NCBI GenBank assembly: GCA_964392665.1
Contig: CAYMQB010000011.1
Span: 1 to 64,000 of the forward strand
Length of the DNA stretch: 64,000 bases
Reading direction: 5' to 3'
Origin: CAYMQB01 sp964392665
Lineage (GTDB): Bacteria > Hydrothermota > E44-bin80
This document shows, in pieces, positions 32,262 to 41,525 of the stretch (its first letter is position 1; each line of letters opens with the position of its first letter). The notes under the pieces are model-generated. The model did no database searches. It worked only from the letters and a program-made list of their open reading frames with translations, and had not been told where the DNA came from. Made by a program: the position numbers and the translations under genes.

Positions 32262-33093
32262 GAAAGCATTAGGAAGAGGTTTGGATGCACTTTTCCCAAA
32301 GCGGGATGAAGAGGATCTGCAGGGAGTTACTAACGTTGCAATTTCCTCCATCCATCCCAATCCATACCAACCGCGTGACGACTATAGTGACTCGGAAATT
32401 TTAACACTTGTCGATTCGATAAAGCAAAAAGGTGTTATTCAACCTATAGTCGTGAGAAAGAGTGGAAAAGCTTATGAACTCGTTTGTGGTGAGAGACGAT
32501 TTCGCGCTGCAAGGAAAGCGGGTCTTAAAAGAATACCTGTTGTAGTGAAAGATTTGATCGACAGAGAAGTTCTTGAAGTTGCACTAATCGAGAACCTTCA
32601 AAGAAAAGATCTCAATCCCATAGAGGAAGCCAAAGCGTATAACAGACTTGCAAAAGAATTTAGTTTAACACAATCCAACATTGCTAAACTTGTCGGAAAA
32701 CAAAGGTCTACGGTAACGAACAGGATTAGACTTCTCAATCTTCCAAAGACAATTCAATCTATGATAATGCAAGGTGTAATCAGTGAAGGACATGCAAGGG
32801 CGATTCTTGCGGTGGGTGATGAGAGCAAGATGCTTTTTATTGCGAACCAAATAAAAAGACAAGGACTTAGTGTTAGAGATACTGAGAAACTAACACAAAA
32901 CAAACAGAGGAGAATTAAAAAGAATATAAAGAAAGATTCGTTCACAATCGAAGCGGAGCGCCTTCTCAGAGAGAAATTTGGGACGAAATGCAGTATACTT
33001 AAAAAGGGAAAAGCAGGAAAGATTACTATAGAATTCTATTCCAGTGAAGACCTTGTAAGAATATTCGATGTTCTATCCATTGGGATAGATTGA
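32254..33093 (+). CDS. parB: Chromosome-partitioning DNA-binding protein ParB/Spo0J
   Basis: 279 residues. The N-terminal ALGRGLDALFP tail stimulates ParA. The CTP-binding ParB/Srx core reads IHPNPYQPRDDYS, GVIQPIVVRKSG and ELVCGERRFRAARKAGL, then VALIENLQRKDLNPIEEA. An HTH follows (SQSNIAKLVGKQRSTVTNRIRLL-like, about 141-165), then a C-terminal dimerisation part. No parS site was seen by eye. Confidence 0.95.
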   Translation: MAKKALGRGLDALFPKRDEEDLQGVTNVAISSIHPNPYQPRDDYSDSEILTLVDSIKQKGVIQPIVVRKSGKAYELVCGERRFRAARKAGLKRIPVVVKDLIDREVLEVALIENLQRKDLNPIEEAKAYNRLAKEFSLTQSNIAKLVGKQRSTVTNRIRLLNLPKTIQSMIMQGVISEGHARAILAVGDESKMLFIANQIKRQGLSVRDTEKLTQNKQRRIKKNIKKDSFTIEAERLLREKFGTKCSILKKGKAGKITIEFYSSEDLVRIFDVLSIGID

Positions 33094-33170
33094 AAAGAGT
33101 AGAGAATTCTATTATGAGAAAATATGAAAGAAGTCACAAATCCAAGTAATCGGATGTACTGGGAGATGCT

Positions 33171-34223
33171 ATGATTGAATTAAAGGAAGTTTTAAGGGTG
33201 CTTTCAGAAACTGATGGAGTTTCTTCGTGCGAGAAGAATCCTAAGGAAATAGTGAAGAAGGAACTTAAAAAACTAAATGTTAAGTTTAGTGAAGATGTTG
33301 TTGGAAACCTAGTCGCAGTGAAGAAAGGAAGATTAGGGACTGGAAAATTTATGATTGCATCACACATTGATGAGATTGGTTTGATTGTTACTGCCTTTGA
33401 TGAGAATGTTCTTAAGTTCACGACAGTTGGGGGTTTTGATAAAAGAATTCTGCTTGGACAGGAAGTCGTTGTTCATGGTAAAAAGGAGTTGATTGGTGTT
33501 ATAGGGAGTATTCCACCTCATTTTTTTCCTAAAGGTACAAGCAAGAAAGTGCTGTTAACGGAAGATCTTTTTATCGATGTTGGCTTAGATGAAAGAGAAA
33601 TAAAAAGGAATGTCGAGATTGGGAGTTTGGTGAGTCTAAAAAAGGATTTTGTTGAACTTTATAGTGAGAGATATAGTGGTAAATCGCTTGATAATAGAGC
33701 CAGTGTTGCTGCTTTGCTTTGCATTTTTGATGAGCTTACCCGAATCAAGCACGATTGGGATGTTTACGGCGTATTCACTGTTCAAGAGGAGATTACTGGA
33801 CTTGGTGCAGTAAGTTCATCGTACAATGTTTTTCCCGACGCTGCAGTTGCCATCGATGTTGGATTTGGGAAACAGGTCGATTTTTCACCAAATTTTACTA
33901 CAGAGATTGAAAAAGGTCCAATAATCGCAACAGGTCCTAACATTCATACAGGACTTAAGAATGCTATGATTAAAATTGCTGAAGATTACGAAGTTCCATA
34001 TCAGGTGGAAGCAGAACCAGGGACGACAGGAACAGATGCAGAGGCAATTCAAATTTCGCGGGAGGGTATCCCAACTACGCTTGTATCCATACCAATACTG
34101 TATATGCATACACCAGTTGAAGTGGTTTCAATGAAAGACATAAGAAGAACGGGCAGGTTGATTTCATTATTCGTGAGTTTTTTAAATTCTGAAATGCTCA
34201 AAGGAGACAAAGATGCTACTTGA
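33171..34223 (+). CDS. M42-family metallo-aminopeptidase, paralogue 1
   Basis: 350 residues. Metal and catalytic residues as in M42: SHIDEIGLIV (His), KSLDNRASVAALL (bridging Asp), FTVQEEITGLGA (Glu-Glu), VAIDVGFG (Asp) and YMHTPVEVV (His). GTTGTDAEAIQ is the family's TD motif. Usually a large tetrahedral particle that trims N-terminal residues from peptides. First of three tandem homologues, overlapping the second by 11 bases. The longest of the three. Confidence 0.9.
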   Translation: MIELKEVLRVLSETDGVSSCEKNPKEIVKKELKKLNVKFSEDVVGNLVAVKKGRLGTGKFMIASHIDEIGLIVTAFDENVLKFTTVGGFDKRILLGQEVVVHGKKELIGVIGSIPPHFFPKGTSKKVLLTEDLFIDVGLDEREIKRNVEIGSLVSLKKDFVELYSERYSGKSLDNRASVAALLCIFDELTRIKHDWDVYGVFTVQEEITGLGAVSSSYNVFPDAAVAIDVGFGKQVDFSPNFTTEIEKGPIIATGPNIHTGLKNAMIKIAEDYEVPYQVEAEPGTTGTDAEAIQISREGIPTTLVSIPILYMHTPVEVVSMKDIRRTGRLISLFVSFLNSEMLKGDKDAT

Positions 34224-35229
34224 AAAATTATCGAACTTGGACGGTGCATCTGGTGATGAAGCAAGAGTCAGGGAGTTCATTCAAAAAAGAATAAGGAAAT
34301 ATGCAGACAGTATGGAAATCGATGCCCTTGGAAATCTTATTTGTTTCAAGAAAGGTAGAGTAAAGAAGCCTATAGTCCTTATAGCAGCACATATGGATGA
34401 AGTTGGATTTATGGTAACCGAAAAAAGACAGAATGGAACACTTGGTTTTTCCAAAGTAGGTGGGATAGATTCGAGGGTTATACTCGCGAAAACTCTCAGG
34501 TTTGGAAAAAATGGAACAAAAGGTGTAATAGGTGCAAAACCTGTTCATCTTCTCAAAAAGGAAGAGGTTACGAAAATTCCAGGGATTGATGAAATGTATA
34601 TTGATGTTGGTGCAAAATCTCATAAGGATTTCAAGGATATTGAGGTTGGCGATTACGTCTATTTCGATACTTGTTTTGAGAAGATTTCTGCAAAGGTTGT
34701 AAAGGGGAAAGCTTTTGATGATAGAGCAGGATGTTCTCTGATAATGGACTTATTCAAGGAAAAATTCAGAATGCCTTTATATGGAGTTTTTTCGACTCAG
34801 GAAGAAATTGGATTAAGAGGTGCTATGGTTATAGGCAATCGCTTAAGACCAGATTATGTTATCATACTTGAGGGAACTGGAGCGGGAGATTTTCCGTCAA
34901 AAAAGGACAATTCAAAGTCTCCATTTCTTGGCAAGGGACCTGCATTAACAGTGATGGATAAAAGCATGATTGCAGATAAAAAGCTACTTGAATTGATTAT
35001 AAAAATTGCAAAGCGGAAAGGTATTCCATATCAATTAAAACAACCCGGTATAGGGGGAACCGACGCGGGGCGGATTCAAATTTCTCGGAAAGGTGTAAAA
35101 TGTGCAGTAATTGCAGTCCCTGCAAGATACATTCATTCTCCCGTATGTCTTATGAATTTGAGTGACTATGGTAATACATTAAAGCTTGCAAAATTCGTTC
35201 TTAAGCGTTTAGGAGATAGTGGGAAATAA
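34213..35229 (+). CDS. M42-family metallo-aminopeptidase, paralogue 2
   Basis: 338 residues: AAHMDEVGFMV, KAFDDRAGCSL, FSTQEEIGLRGA, GIGGTDAGRIQ and RYIHSPVCLM. The metal Asp found in VAIDVGF of paralogue 1 is replaced in ILEGTGAGDF by Glu at the aligned place, which may alter the metal site. Otherwise complete. Starts inside the end of paralogue 1. Confidence 0.9.
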   Translation: MLLEKLSNLDGASGDEARVREFIQKRIRKYADSMEIDALGNLICFKKGRVKKPIVLIAAHMDEVGFMVTEKRQNGTLGFSKVGGIDSRVILAKTLRFGKNGTKGVIGAKPVHLLKKEEVTKIPGIDEMYIDVGAKSHKDFKDIEVGDYVYFDTCFEKISAKVVKGKAFDDRAGCSLIMDLFKEKFRMPLYGVFSTQEEIGLRGAMVIGNRLRPDYVIILEGTGAGDFPSKKDNSKSPFLGKGPALTVMDKSMIADKKLLELIIKIAKRKGIPYQLKQPGIGGTDAGRIQISRKGVKCAVIAVPARYIHSPVCLMNLSDYGNTLKLAKFVLKRLGDSGK

Positions 35230-35256
35230 AATACTTTTAGGAATTAGGGAGGAAAG

Positions 35257-36246
35257 ATGAAAAAAACGATAAAAAAGCTAACCGAGGCATTTGGACCATC
35301 AGGTTTTGAGAATAATGTTAGGAAAATAGTTCAGAAGGAAATAGTGAGTTATGTTGATAGTACAAAGAAGGACACCCTGGGAAATTTTATTGCGCATATT
35401 AAAGGAAAAGGTCCGAAGCTTATGCTTGCTGCCCATATGGACGAAATAGGTGTCGTCACGAGCTACATTGATAAGAAAGGTTTTATTAGATTTTCCAATG
35501 TTGGAGGTTTTTTCCCGATACATTCACTAACTGCTCGGATTGTATTTGAGAACGGTGTTATTGGAGTGATTGGTGAAGAAGGACGGAAAAGTATGAATGA
35601 CCCCATAGAGATGAGCAAATTATATATCGACATTGGAGCGGGAAATAGAAAAGAAGCTGAAAAACTTGTTCCTGTTGGTTCATTTGGAACCTATCAAAGG
35701 GAATTTGTAGATCTCGGCAAGAGGATTGTTTCAAAAGCTCTTGATGATAGAATAGGCTGTGCGGTTCTTGTAGAAGTTATTAAAAGGTTAAAAGGAAAAT
35801 CGAAGTTTGATACATATGTTGTTTTTACTGTGCAGGAAGAGGTTGGGTTAAAAGGTGCAAGAACTTCTGCTTTCGGAATAGAACCCAAAATCGCACTCGC
35901 AGTTGATGTAACAAGGACAGGGGATACACCGGGAGCATCAAAAATGGCTGTAGAACTTGGGGCAGGTGCCGCCATTAAAGTAAAAGACAGAGCAATTGTT
36001 TGCAATCCTCTAATTGTTAAAAAGCTAAAAAGTGTTGCACGTAAATACAAGATACCTTATCAGTTGGAAATACTTGAAAGGGGTACGACGGACGCTACAA
36101 GCATTCAACTGACAAAGGGAGGTATTCCATCTGGAGCGGTTTCTATTCCAAGCAGGTATATACACAGTTGCTCCGAAATGGTTGATATTGATGATGTTGA
36201 GTCCTGTGTACAGCTCATTTCTAAGTTTGTCCAAACAGGTATTTAG
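35257..36246 (+). CDS. M42-family metallo-aminopeptidase, paralogue 3
   Basis: 329 residues: AAHMDEIGVVTS, KALDDRIGCAVL, FTVQEEVGLKGARTS, LAVDVTRTGDTPG, RGTTDATSIQ and RYIHSCSEMVD. All ligands are present. Shine-Dalgarno GGGAGGAAAG precedes ATG 35257. Three different M42 genes in a row suggest hetero-oligomeric or substrate-specialised peptide degradation (inference). Confidence 0.9.
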   Translation: MKKTIKKLTEAFGPSGFENNVRKIVQKEIVSYVDSTKKDTLGNFIAHIKGKGPKLMLAAHMDEIGVVTSYIDKKGFIRFSNVGGFFPIHSLTARIVFENGVIGVIGEEGRKSMNDPIEMSKLYIDIGAGNRKEAEKLVPVGSFGTYQREFVDLGKRIVSKALDDRIGCAVLVEVIKRLKGKSKFDTYVVFTVQEEVGLKGARTSAFGIEPKIALAVDVTRTGDTPGASKMAVELGAGAAIKVKDRAIVCNPLIVKKLKSVARKYKIPYQLEILERGTTDATSIQLTKGGIPSGAVSIPSRYIHSCSEMVDIDDVESCVQLISKFVQTGI

Positions 36247-36248
36247 AG

Positions 36249-37067
36249 ATGAAAAAATATTTCACCGTACAGATTTTTTCTTCCGATGGGAAAACAGCAA
36301 TAACAAGGAAAGTATCAAAGAACTTGATTGCTTTTCTTACTGTTCTTCTTACATTGGTTGTCATTGCAATAATTACAGTTGTTGCCTTTTATGGGAAGGT
36401 TTATGTAAAAGCCTTGAAAGTTAGAAATCTTGAAGAAAGAAACAAGTATTTGGAAGGAGAGTTCGAGAAAATTATTCAGCTTAAGAAGGATGTCGAAGAG
36501 ATTTCGAAAACAAGAGAAAAGCTTGAAGTGGCATTTGGAATGGAACAAAGGGAAAGAGAAGTTGGAAATCGGGAATTCGTATCCAAGAGTAATGAAATCC
36601 TGGAAGAAACAAAAGGAGGCGATACTATTGTTAAGAGTCCGGAGATGAAGGAATATTTGGAAAAGTCGAGAATTCTAAACAAGAGTGTGCCAAATCTCAT
36701 ACCTGTAGATGGTTGGATTACAAAGGGTTTTGACAGAGTACACAGGGCTGTTGATATTGCCGCAGAAAGAGGGACTGCTATTTTTTCATCGATGGATGGC
36801 AGTGTGGAGTTTGTTGGATGGGATTCAATTCTGGGTAATATTATCAAGGTTGGAAATTCAAGCGGATATTCGGTTGTTTATGGACACTGTTCGAACACTT
36901 ATGTGAACAAAGGAGATTTTGTTAGAAAGGGAGGTATAATTGCGAGTGTTGGTAATACGGGTAGAGCAGATGCACCACACCTACACTACGAAATTTTGAT
37001 GAATGGTACGAATGTCAACCCTGAGCTTTTTTTTGTAAAAAGCTACAGAAAACTAAAGGAGGAGTAG
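36249..37067 (+). CDS. M23 (LytM-type) peptidoglycan endopeptidase, membrane anchored
   Basis: 272 residues. A cytoplasmic N-terminus, one membrane helix (about 24-48), a coiled coil (LEERNKYLEGEFEKIIQL), then the C-terminal M23 domain: GFDRVHRAVDIAAERG (first His/Asp zinc pair), YGHCSN and HLHYE. It should cut cross-links in peptidoglycan or act as an activator. It sits next to bactofilin, a common pairing for cell-shape control. Confidence 0.9.
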   Translation: MKKYFTVQIFSSDGKTAITRKVSKNLIAFLTVLLTLVVIAIITVVAFYGKVYVKALKVRNLEERNKYLEGEFEKIIQLKKDVEEISKTREKLEVAFGMEQREREVGNREFVSKSNEILEETKGGDTIVKSPEMKEYLEKSRILNKSVPNLIPVDGWITKGFDRVHRAVDIAAERGTAIFSSMDGSVEFVGWDSILGNIIKVGNSSGYSVVYGHCSNTYVNKGDFVRKGGIIASVGNTGRADAPHLHYEILMNGTNVNPELFFVKSYRKLKEE

Positions 37068-37068
37068 A

Positions 37069-37449
37069 ATGGCTAAGAATGAGAACCTGATGAATATTTT
37101 AGGAAATGGGACAAAGTTCAAAGGAAACATGAATATCTCGGGGAGTTTGAGAATAGATGGAGAATTCGACGGCAATCTGAGTATTTCTGAAACTTTGATA
37201 GTGGGGAAAAGCGGATTTATAAAGGGAGAGATAAAAAGCAAGAACAGCGTTGTTGGTGGTAAAATTAGTGGAAATCTCAGTAGTTTGGAGAAAGTGGAAC
37301 TTCAAGCAGGTGCGATTTTTGATGGAGAGCTTGCATGCAAAAAGCTGATTATCGAAGAAGGTGTTTTGTTCGATGGAAGTTGTAGAATGTCTGAGGTAAA
37401 GGGTGCATCTAAGCAAGAAAAAGCGAAGCCTGCAGAAATCGCTAAGTAG
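37069..37449 (+). CDS. Bactofilin
   Basis: 126 residues of the polymer-forming DUF583 fold: TKFKGNMNISGSLRIDGEFD, TLIVGKSGFIKGEI and VELQAGAIFDGELACKKLII, a right-handed beta-helix of repeating hydrophobic turns. It assembles filaments at the membrane and often positions the M23 peptidase encoded one base upstream. Lys/Ala-rich tail. SD GGAGG overlaps the end of the M23 gene. Confidence 0.93.
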   Translation: MAKNENLMNILGNGTKFKGNMNISGSLRIDGEFDGNLSISETLIVGKSGFIKGEIKSKNSVVGGKISGNLSSLEKVELQAGAIFDGELACKKLIIEEGVLFDGSCRMSEVKGASKQEKAKPAEIAK

Positions 37450-37487
37450 ATATTGGAAAAATAGTACAGGGATTTAGTATTAGGATA

Positions 37488-38204
37488 GTGAGAAAGAATA
37501 GAGCAAAAGATGAGTTGAGACATCAAAGAGTTACTCTCGAGTTTATAAAGCACGAAAAAGCATCTGTACTCTATGAACTTGGGCTAACAAGAGTTTTGTG
37601 TGTTGCGACAAAACAAGTCGGGGTTCCTAAGTTCCTCGAAGGGAAATCTCTTGGTTGGGTAACTTCAGAATATGGAATGTTACCAAGATCTTCACCAAAT
37701 AGAATACCAAGAGAAAGAGTTAAACTTTCTGGCAGAAGTCAAGAAATTCAGAGATTTGTTGGAAGATGTCTCAGGGCAGGATGTGACCTCTCTCTGCTTG
37801 ACGGTTACTCTATCGTTGTCGATGTTGATGTTATTCAGGCTGATGGTGGCACAAGAACAGCTGCGGTGAATGGCGGAATGATCGCTCTTTATATTTTATT
37901 AAGGGATATGTTTACAGTTGGACAATTAGAAAGTATGCCTGTTGTTAGTCTTATTGCCGCTGTCGGTGTCGGGAAAATGGGTGTAAGTATACTTCTTGAT
38001 CCCGACTATGCAGAGGATTCTAATCTTGATGTTGATATGAATGTAGTTATGAATGAAAATATGAAATTCGTGGAAATAGATGGAATAACAGAAGGAAATG
38101 CTTTTTCTAAGAGGGATTTAAACGGGATGTTATCCGTTGCCGGGAAGGGTATAAAGGAAATTATTGAACTTCAAAGAGAAAACCTATCATTGAAGTTAGT
38201 GTAA
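37488..38204 (+). CDS. rph: Ribonuclease PH
   Basis: 238 residues. Typical LGWVTSEYGMLPRSSPNRIPRE, LSGRSQEIQRFVGRCLRAG and VDVDVIQADGGTRTAAVNGG with the phosphate and metal residues, then AAVGVGKMG. A 3'-to-5' phosphorolytic tRNA-trimming exonuclease, hexameric. GTG 37488 is the start; no other start fits the conserved N-terminus. Confidence 0.95.
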   Translation: MRKNRAKDELRHQRVTLEFIKHEKASVLYELGLTRVLCVATKQVGVPKFLEGKSLGWVTSEYGMLPRSSPNRIPRERVKLSGRSQEIQRFVGRCLRAGCDLSLLDGYSIVVDVDVIQADGGTRTAAVNGGMIALYILLRDMFTVGQLESMPVVSLIAAVGVGKMGVSILLDPDYAEDSNLDVDMNVVMNENMKFVEIDGITEGNAFSKRDLNGMLSVAGKGIKEIIELQRENLSLKLV

Positions 38205-38257
38205 AGCCAACATAGATGAAATCCCTCCGCTCCAAACTCAGTTCTCGAAATATTTAA

Positions 38258-39244
38258 ATGAAAACAAGGATAGAGAAACGAATATCGATTAGACAGGGAA
38301 GAGAGGTAAGGCTCGACAAGTATGTTCTGGGATTAGGACTTGGTTTTTCGCGCTCTAAGATTCAGAAACTTATAAATGATAATTGCGTTCTTATTGATGG
38401 CAAGTCCGTAAAAGCTCATCATAGTGTTCATTCGGGGGAAGTCCTTACGATAGTCTGTGAGAAGAAAAAACCTTCAGGGATTAAAGCTGAAAATATCCCT
38501 ATTGAAATAGTTTATGAAGATTCTTCTGTTGTAGTGGTTAATAAAAGAGTAGGTATGGTGGTTCATCCTGCAAGAGGTAATTTAACCGGGACTCTTGTTA
38601 ACGCTCTACTATATCATACATCTAGAGAACTTGCCGAAACGGATGATATTTCAAGACCAGGTGTAATACATAGACTTGATAAAGATACATCGGGACTTAT
38701 AGTTTTTGCGAAAACGGAAAGAGCTCACGCCCTTCTTGGAAAACAGGTTCAAGACAGGATGATGAAAAGAGTTTATTTGCTTCTTGTATGGGGAATGGTT
38801 CCAACCAATAAAGGAATTATAGAAGCACCTATTGGAAGAAATACTGTTGATAGAAAGAAAATGAAAGTAACACCATTTCAATCGCGAAAGGCGGTAACAC
38901 ATTACAGGATTATCCAAAGATTCAGTATTGCAACATACATCAGAGCTCAATTGGAGACCGGCAGAACTCATCAAATCAGGGTTCATTTTTTGCATATGGG
39001 GTATCCCGTTGTTGGTGACCCCGATTACGGCGGTAGGAAAGTTTCGATACTTGTTAACGTCGGGAAGCAAAACAGAGAGCAATTTGACCACATTCTCAAG
39101 AAACTTAAGAGACAAGCTTTGCACGCAACTGCTCTTTCGTTTGAACATCCCGAGAAGAAAAAGACAATGACCTTTTATTCTCCACTCCCTGTGGATATCA
39201 AGGAAACTATTTCGTTCTTACAACGGAATTGTGAAGCAAGTTAG
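38258..39244 (+). CDS. RluA/RluD-family pseudouridine synthase
   Basis: 328 residues. N-terminal S4 RNA-binding domain (RLDKYVLGLGLGFSRSKIQKLI), then the catalytic domain with GVIHRLDKDTSGLIVFAKT (catalytic Asp), QDRMMKRVYLLLVWG and LETGRTHQIRVHFLHMGYPV. It should isomerise uridines in 23S rRNA; the RluD-type order of domains is clear, the exact site is not. Confidence 0.92.
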   Translation: MKTRIEKRISIRQGREVRLDKYVLGLGLGFSRSKIQKLINDNCVLIDGKSVKAHHSVHSGEVLTIVCEKKKPSGIKAENIPIEIVYEDSSVVVVNKRVGMVVHPARGNLTGTLVNALLYHTSRELAETDDISRPGVIHRLDKDTSGLIVFAKTERAHALLGKQVQDRMMKRVYLLLVWGMVPTNKGIIEAPIGRNTVDRKKMKVTPFQSRKAVTHYRIIQRFSIATYIRAQLETGRTHQIRVHFLHMGYPVVGDPDYGGRKVSILVNVGKQNREQFDHILKKLKRQALHATALSFEHPEKKKTMTFYSPLPVDIKETISFLQRNCEAS

Positions 39245-39271
39245 CAATTTAAGAGAAAAGGAGTGTTTAGT

Positions 39272-41470
39272 TTGAAAAAGAAACTTCTAATAGTTGAATC
39301 TCCTACAAAAGCGAAAACCATACAACAATACCTTGATTCAAGAGGGTTTGAAGTTCTTTCTTCTAATGGTCATATAAAAGACCTTCCTAAGAATAAATTG
39401 AGTGTTGACATAAAAAACGAATTTAAACCTACTTACGAAGTAATTTCAGGAAAATCGAGGATTCTTAGCAAGCTTAAAAAGGCGTCGAAAGACGCATCTG
39501 ATATTTTTCTTGCAACTGATCCTGATAGAGAGGGAGAAGCAATTGCTTTTCACTTGGCGCAGGAAATAAGTGATAGGAAGGTTCCTTTTAGAGTACTCTT
39601 TTACGAAATCACAAAAGAGGGGATTGAGAAAGCGATCAAGGATCCTGGATATGTCAATTTAAATCTTGTGAAGTCTCAACAGGCACGAAGAATCCTGGAT
39701 CGGCTCGTTGGATACAAGGTAAGCCCTTATCTGTGGAAAACCATAAGGAGAGGTTTGAGCGCTGGAAGGGTTCAGACTGTTGCTTTACGTTTGATATGTG
39801 AGAAAGAAAAGACTATAGAGGATTTTATAAAAGAGGAATATTGGGAACTTGAAGCGACCTTTGAGAAAAATAACAATGGTGAGTTCGTGGCGACATTGGT
39901 TCAGATTGCAGGAAAGAAACCTGAAATAAAGAATGTGAAGGATGCGAGTCGAGTCACTGCTGAGACAAAAAAAGAAAAATATGAAACAGTGAAGTACGAA
40001 AAGAAGAATGTGGAAAAATCTCCGCCGCCTCCTTTCATTACAAGTAATCTCCAACTCGAAGCATCAAGAGTACTCAATTTTAGTGCAAAACAAACAATGA
40101 GAATTGCCCAGCAACTTTACGAAGGAATAGAACTTGGGAAAGAAGGACCTGTTGGTTTAATCACATATATGAGAACCGATTCTTTCAGGATTTCAGAAAA
40201 AGCAAGGAATGAAGCGAGAAAATTCATTGGCGATGAATTTGGGGATAGATTTTTGCCAGGAAAGAAGAGAGTCTTCAAGTCAAGAAAGAGCGCCCAGGAA
40301 GCCCACGAATGCATAAGACCTTCTTCGATTTTTAGAACTCCTGATAAGGTAGAACCATTTCTGGACAAGAATCAATTAAGGCTCTACAAAATGATATGGC
40401 ATAGATTTGTCGCTTCACAGATGTCCAATGCGGTCTATGAATCAGTTACTTCTGAACTTCTTGGTGGTAAGTTTCTTTTTAGAGCAAAGTCAAGAAAAGC
40501 GATATTTGAAGGTTTTACGAAGCTTGTTCCGGTGAATGAGCAATCCAAGAACGTAAATATTCCACCCCTTGATATAGGAGAGAAGGTGTTGCTTGTTTCC
40601 GTCGAACAGAGTCAGCACTTTACAGAACCGGCAAAAAGATACACGGAAGGGACTCTTGTTAAAACGTTAGAGGCAAAAGGTATAGGACGTCCGAGCACTT
40701 ACGCAACTATCATAAGTACAGTTCAAAATAGAGGATATGTGAAGAAGCTAAAGAAGGCACTTATACCTACAGAACTTGGCAAGGTAGTGGTTAAAGTTCT
40801 TCTTGAGTATTTCGTGAAGATTTTCTCTTATGATTTTACCAAAGAAATGGAAGAAGAATTGGATGGCATAGAAGAAGGGAAAGAGGAAATCGGTTCAGTT
40901 CTACATAATTTTTACCAGGATTTTGCTTTAATGCTGAGGAAAGCGGATAAAGAAGTAAGAAAGATCAAAGAAGGCGTTGTAGAAAAAACAAATGAAATTT
41001 GTGAAGTTTGCGGTAAACCCATGGTCATCAAATGGGGGAAATATGGAAGATTCCTTGCTTGTAGTGGTTATCCAGAATGCAAAAATACAAAACAACTTGA
41101 CAGCGAAAAAGTAGAAGGTAAGTGTCCAAAGTGTGGAGGGCAGTTGGGAATAAGAAGAGGAAAATATGGAAGGTTTGTTTCTTGCGAGAATTATCCCAAA
41201 TGCGATTTCAGTTCTTCGGTTAAGATAGGTGTAAAGTGTCCACAAAAGGGATGTGATGGTGAATTGGTTGAAAAGGTTACCAGGAAAGGTAAAGTGTTCT
41301 TTGGATGTAGCGGTTATCCCAAGTGTAAATATGCACTCTGGGACAAACCGGTTGCAAAACAATGCCCACATTGTAAGTTTCCTCTCGTGGTCGAAAAATA
41401 TGGGAGGAAAGGTGTTTATCTGAAGTGCCCTAAATGTGGGGCAAAGATAGAAAAGAATAATGAGGAGTGA
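39272..41470 (+). CDS. topA: DNA topoisomerase I
   Basis: 732 residues. The Toprim domain starts LLIVESPTKAKTIQQYL, with ATDPDREGEAIAFHLA (acidic metal residues). The type IA core has the active-site Tyr in GPVGLITYMRTDSFRIS. Several C-terminal C4 zinc ribbons follow (CEVCGKPM...CSGYPEC and three more). It relaxes negative supercoils. TTG 39272 is preferred, 8 bases after AAAGGAG; the GTG at 39263 overlaps that site. Confidence 0.96.
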   Translation: MKKKLLIVESPTKAKTIQQYLDSRGFEVLSSNGHIKDLPKNKLSVDIKNEFKPTYEVISGKSRILSKLKKASKDASDIFLATDPDREGEAIAFHLAQEISDRKVPFRVLFYEITKEGIEKAIKDPGYVNLNLVKSQQARRILDRLVGYKVSPYLWKTIRRGLSAGRVQTVALRLICEKEKTIEDFIKEEYWELEATFEKNNNGEFVATLVQIAGKKPEIKNVKDASRVTAETKKEKYETVKYEKKNVEKSPPPPFITSNLQLEASRVLNFSAKQTMRIAQQLYEGIELGKEGPVGLITYMRTDSFRISEKARNEARKFIGDEFGDRFLPGKKRVFKSRKSAQEAHECIRPSSIFRTPDKVEPFLDKNQLRLYKMIWHRFVASQMSNAVYESVTSELLGGKFLFRAKSRKAIFEGFTKLVPVNEQSKNVNIPPLDIGEKVLLVSVEQSQHFTEPAKRYTEGTLVKTLEAKGIGRPSTYATIISTVQNRGYVKKLKKALIPTELGKVVVKVLLEYFVKIFSYDFTKEMEEELDGIEEGKEEIGSVLHNFYQDFALMLRKADKEVRKIKEGVVEKTNEICEVCGKPMVIKWGKYGRFLACSGYPECKNTKQLDSEKVEGKCPKCGGQLGIRRGKYGRFVSCENYPKCDFSSSVKIGVKCPQKGCDGELVEKVTRKGKVFFGCSGYPKCKYALWDKPVAKQCPHCKFPLVVEKYGRKGVYLKCPKCGAKIEKNNEE

Positions 41471-41525
41471 TGAGCAATACTTACGATATGACCAGGGTAT
41501 GTAACACTGAAGCGAAGGAGGAAAT

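Noticed and set aside
31300..33093. Replication origin near parAB
   Set aside because: No DnaA-box cluster, dnaA, gidA/gidB or parS-like palindrome was seen nearby; parAB alone is not sufficient.
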